In this document: piece by piece, positions 5,495 through 5,887 of the stretch
How positions within the stretch are numbered: position 1 is the stretch's first letter
Layout: each line of letters begins with the position of its first letter
Assembly: GCA_030428345.1 (NCBI GenBank)
Contig: JAUIBM010000217.1
Coordinates: 1 to 5,887 of the forward strand
From: Alphaproteobacteria bacterium
GTDB taxonomy: Bacteria; Pseudomonadota; Alphaproteobacteria; Rhizobiales; Rhizobiaceae
DNA: 5,887 nt
Reading direction: 5' to 3'
Made by a program: the position numbers and the translations under genes
Notes under the pieces: model-generated
Told to the model about the DNA's origin: nothing
Seen by the model: the letters and a program-made list of their open reading frames with translations, nothing else
The model's database searches: none

Positions 5495-5887
5495 GTGTCG
5501 ATCCTCAGATGGTCCATGATTTGGAACTCGATCACCCAGCTCATCAGGCCCGAGCTGCTGGGGGCAAAGCGGGATTGGCCGAGCATGAAGACGCCCACCT
5601 CGTCGGCGGGGGCCCAGCCGCACAGGGCGTCGATGATCTCGGTCAGCAGGCTGTCGATGCGGGCCAGCGCTGCGGCGCCCTGCCCGTCGACCGAGGCGAG
5701 GAACAGCACGACGCTCACGCCCTTGGTCACCTCTTGGCTGAAGGTGCCGGTCATCGCGCTGGCGCGCCCGCCGCGCATCGAGCTGGGCAGGACGTAGGCG
5801 TTGACCCCGCCCGAAGGCTGCGCGCCGCTGGCCATCAGCCGCCCGAAATCCGCCGCGGGGCGAACCCGCCCGGCAAGGTCCGTGACG
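5491..5887 (-). CDS. Phage tail terminator (tail completion) protein, N-terminus cut by the window edge
   Basis: 131 residues are visible; the frame is open through the right edge, so the true start lies outside and the ATG at 5835 is internal. The pattern fits tail terminator proteins, which cap the growing tail tube and join it to the head. It reads AGRVRPAADFGRLMASGAQP, then an AYVLPSSMRGG strand, a SVVLFLAS strand, a helix (LARIDSLLTEIIDAL), CGWAPADEVGVFMLGQSRF, and a C-terminal strand SWVIEFQIMDHLRI. The GWAP..E/D..GVF signature and the final ..F...D.LRI are what I recognise from this group. Position supports the call: in tailed phages the terminator normally precedes the tail tube gene, as here. 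The exact family is uncertain. Confidence 0.68.
   Translation of the reverse strand, partial: VTDLAGRVRPAADFGRLMASGAQPSGGVNAYVLPSSMRGGRASAMTGTFSQEVTKGVSVVLFLASVDGQGAAALARIDSLLTEIIDALCGWAPADEVGVFMLGQSRFAPSSSGLMSWVIEFQIMDHLRIDT

Noticed and set aside
5075..5887. Gene transfer agent fragment instead of phage
   Set aside because: Gene order fits both, but the tail terminator and tail tube motifs look more like ordinary temperate phages than the conserved alphaproteobacterial GTA proteins. Not decidable from 0.8 kb, so GTA was not claimed.

Overview
The window is GC-rich and its proteins look like those of an alphaproteobacterium. The serine ammonia-lyase part in particular reads like the rhizobial (Hyphomicrobiales) type. 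This is judged from remembered family sequences, not from a search. There are two blocks that do not obviously belong together.

Left block, bases 1 to about 4990, is ordinary chromosomal metabolism and transport. Three genes run on the + strand. The first is a zinc-dependent beta-keto acid cleavage enzyme (BKACE/DUF849 family) whose reading frame is still open at the left edge. The second is a class I SAM-dependent methyltransferase that carries the metal and catalytic residue pattern of the MycE sugar O-methyltransferases. The third is a 12-helix MFS exporter of the MFS_3 (EntS-like) kind with an extra cytoplasmic C-terminal domain. They are separated by 87 and 144 bases, so they may share transcripts, but no strong common promoter was seen. 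The MFS start lacks a Shine-Dalgarno, sits behind a GC-rich hairpin and is overlapped by a 12-codon leader reading frame. Converging on the MFS gene from the - strand is the catalytic part of an iron-sulfur L-serine ammonia-lyase (sdaA). A 9-bp perfect inverted repeat lies between the two stop codons and could end transcription from both sides.

Right block, about 5075 to 5887, is a piece of a tailed-phage tail module on the - strand. In transcription order it holds a tail terminator protein (cut by the right edge), a 44-residue Lys/Pro/Ala-rich protein, and the first ~95 residues of a tail tube protein. These are tightly packed, with an ATGA overlap and a strong AAGGAGGG site.

The striking feature is the join between the blocks. 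One uninterrupted 563-codon frame starts as the phage tail tube protein, passes through about 35 residues that look like a TPR repeat, and continues in frame into sdaA, which lacks its usual start and its GIGPSSSHT segment. The sequence alone cannot tell a real recombination product from a chimeric clone, amplification or assembly join. The mid-domain breakpoints make an artefact or a recent illegitimate recombination more likely than an evolved fusion. The window has no tRNA, rRNA, CRISPR array, insertion sequence or integrase, and no gene-free stretch over 300 bases.
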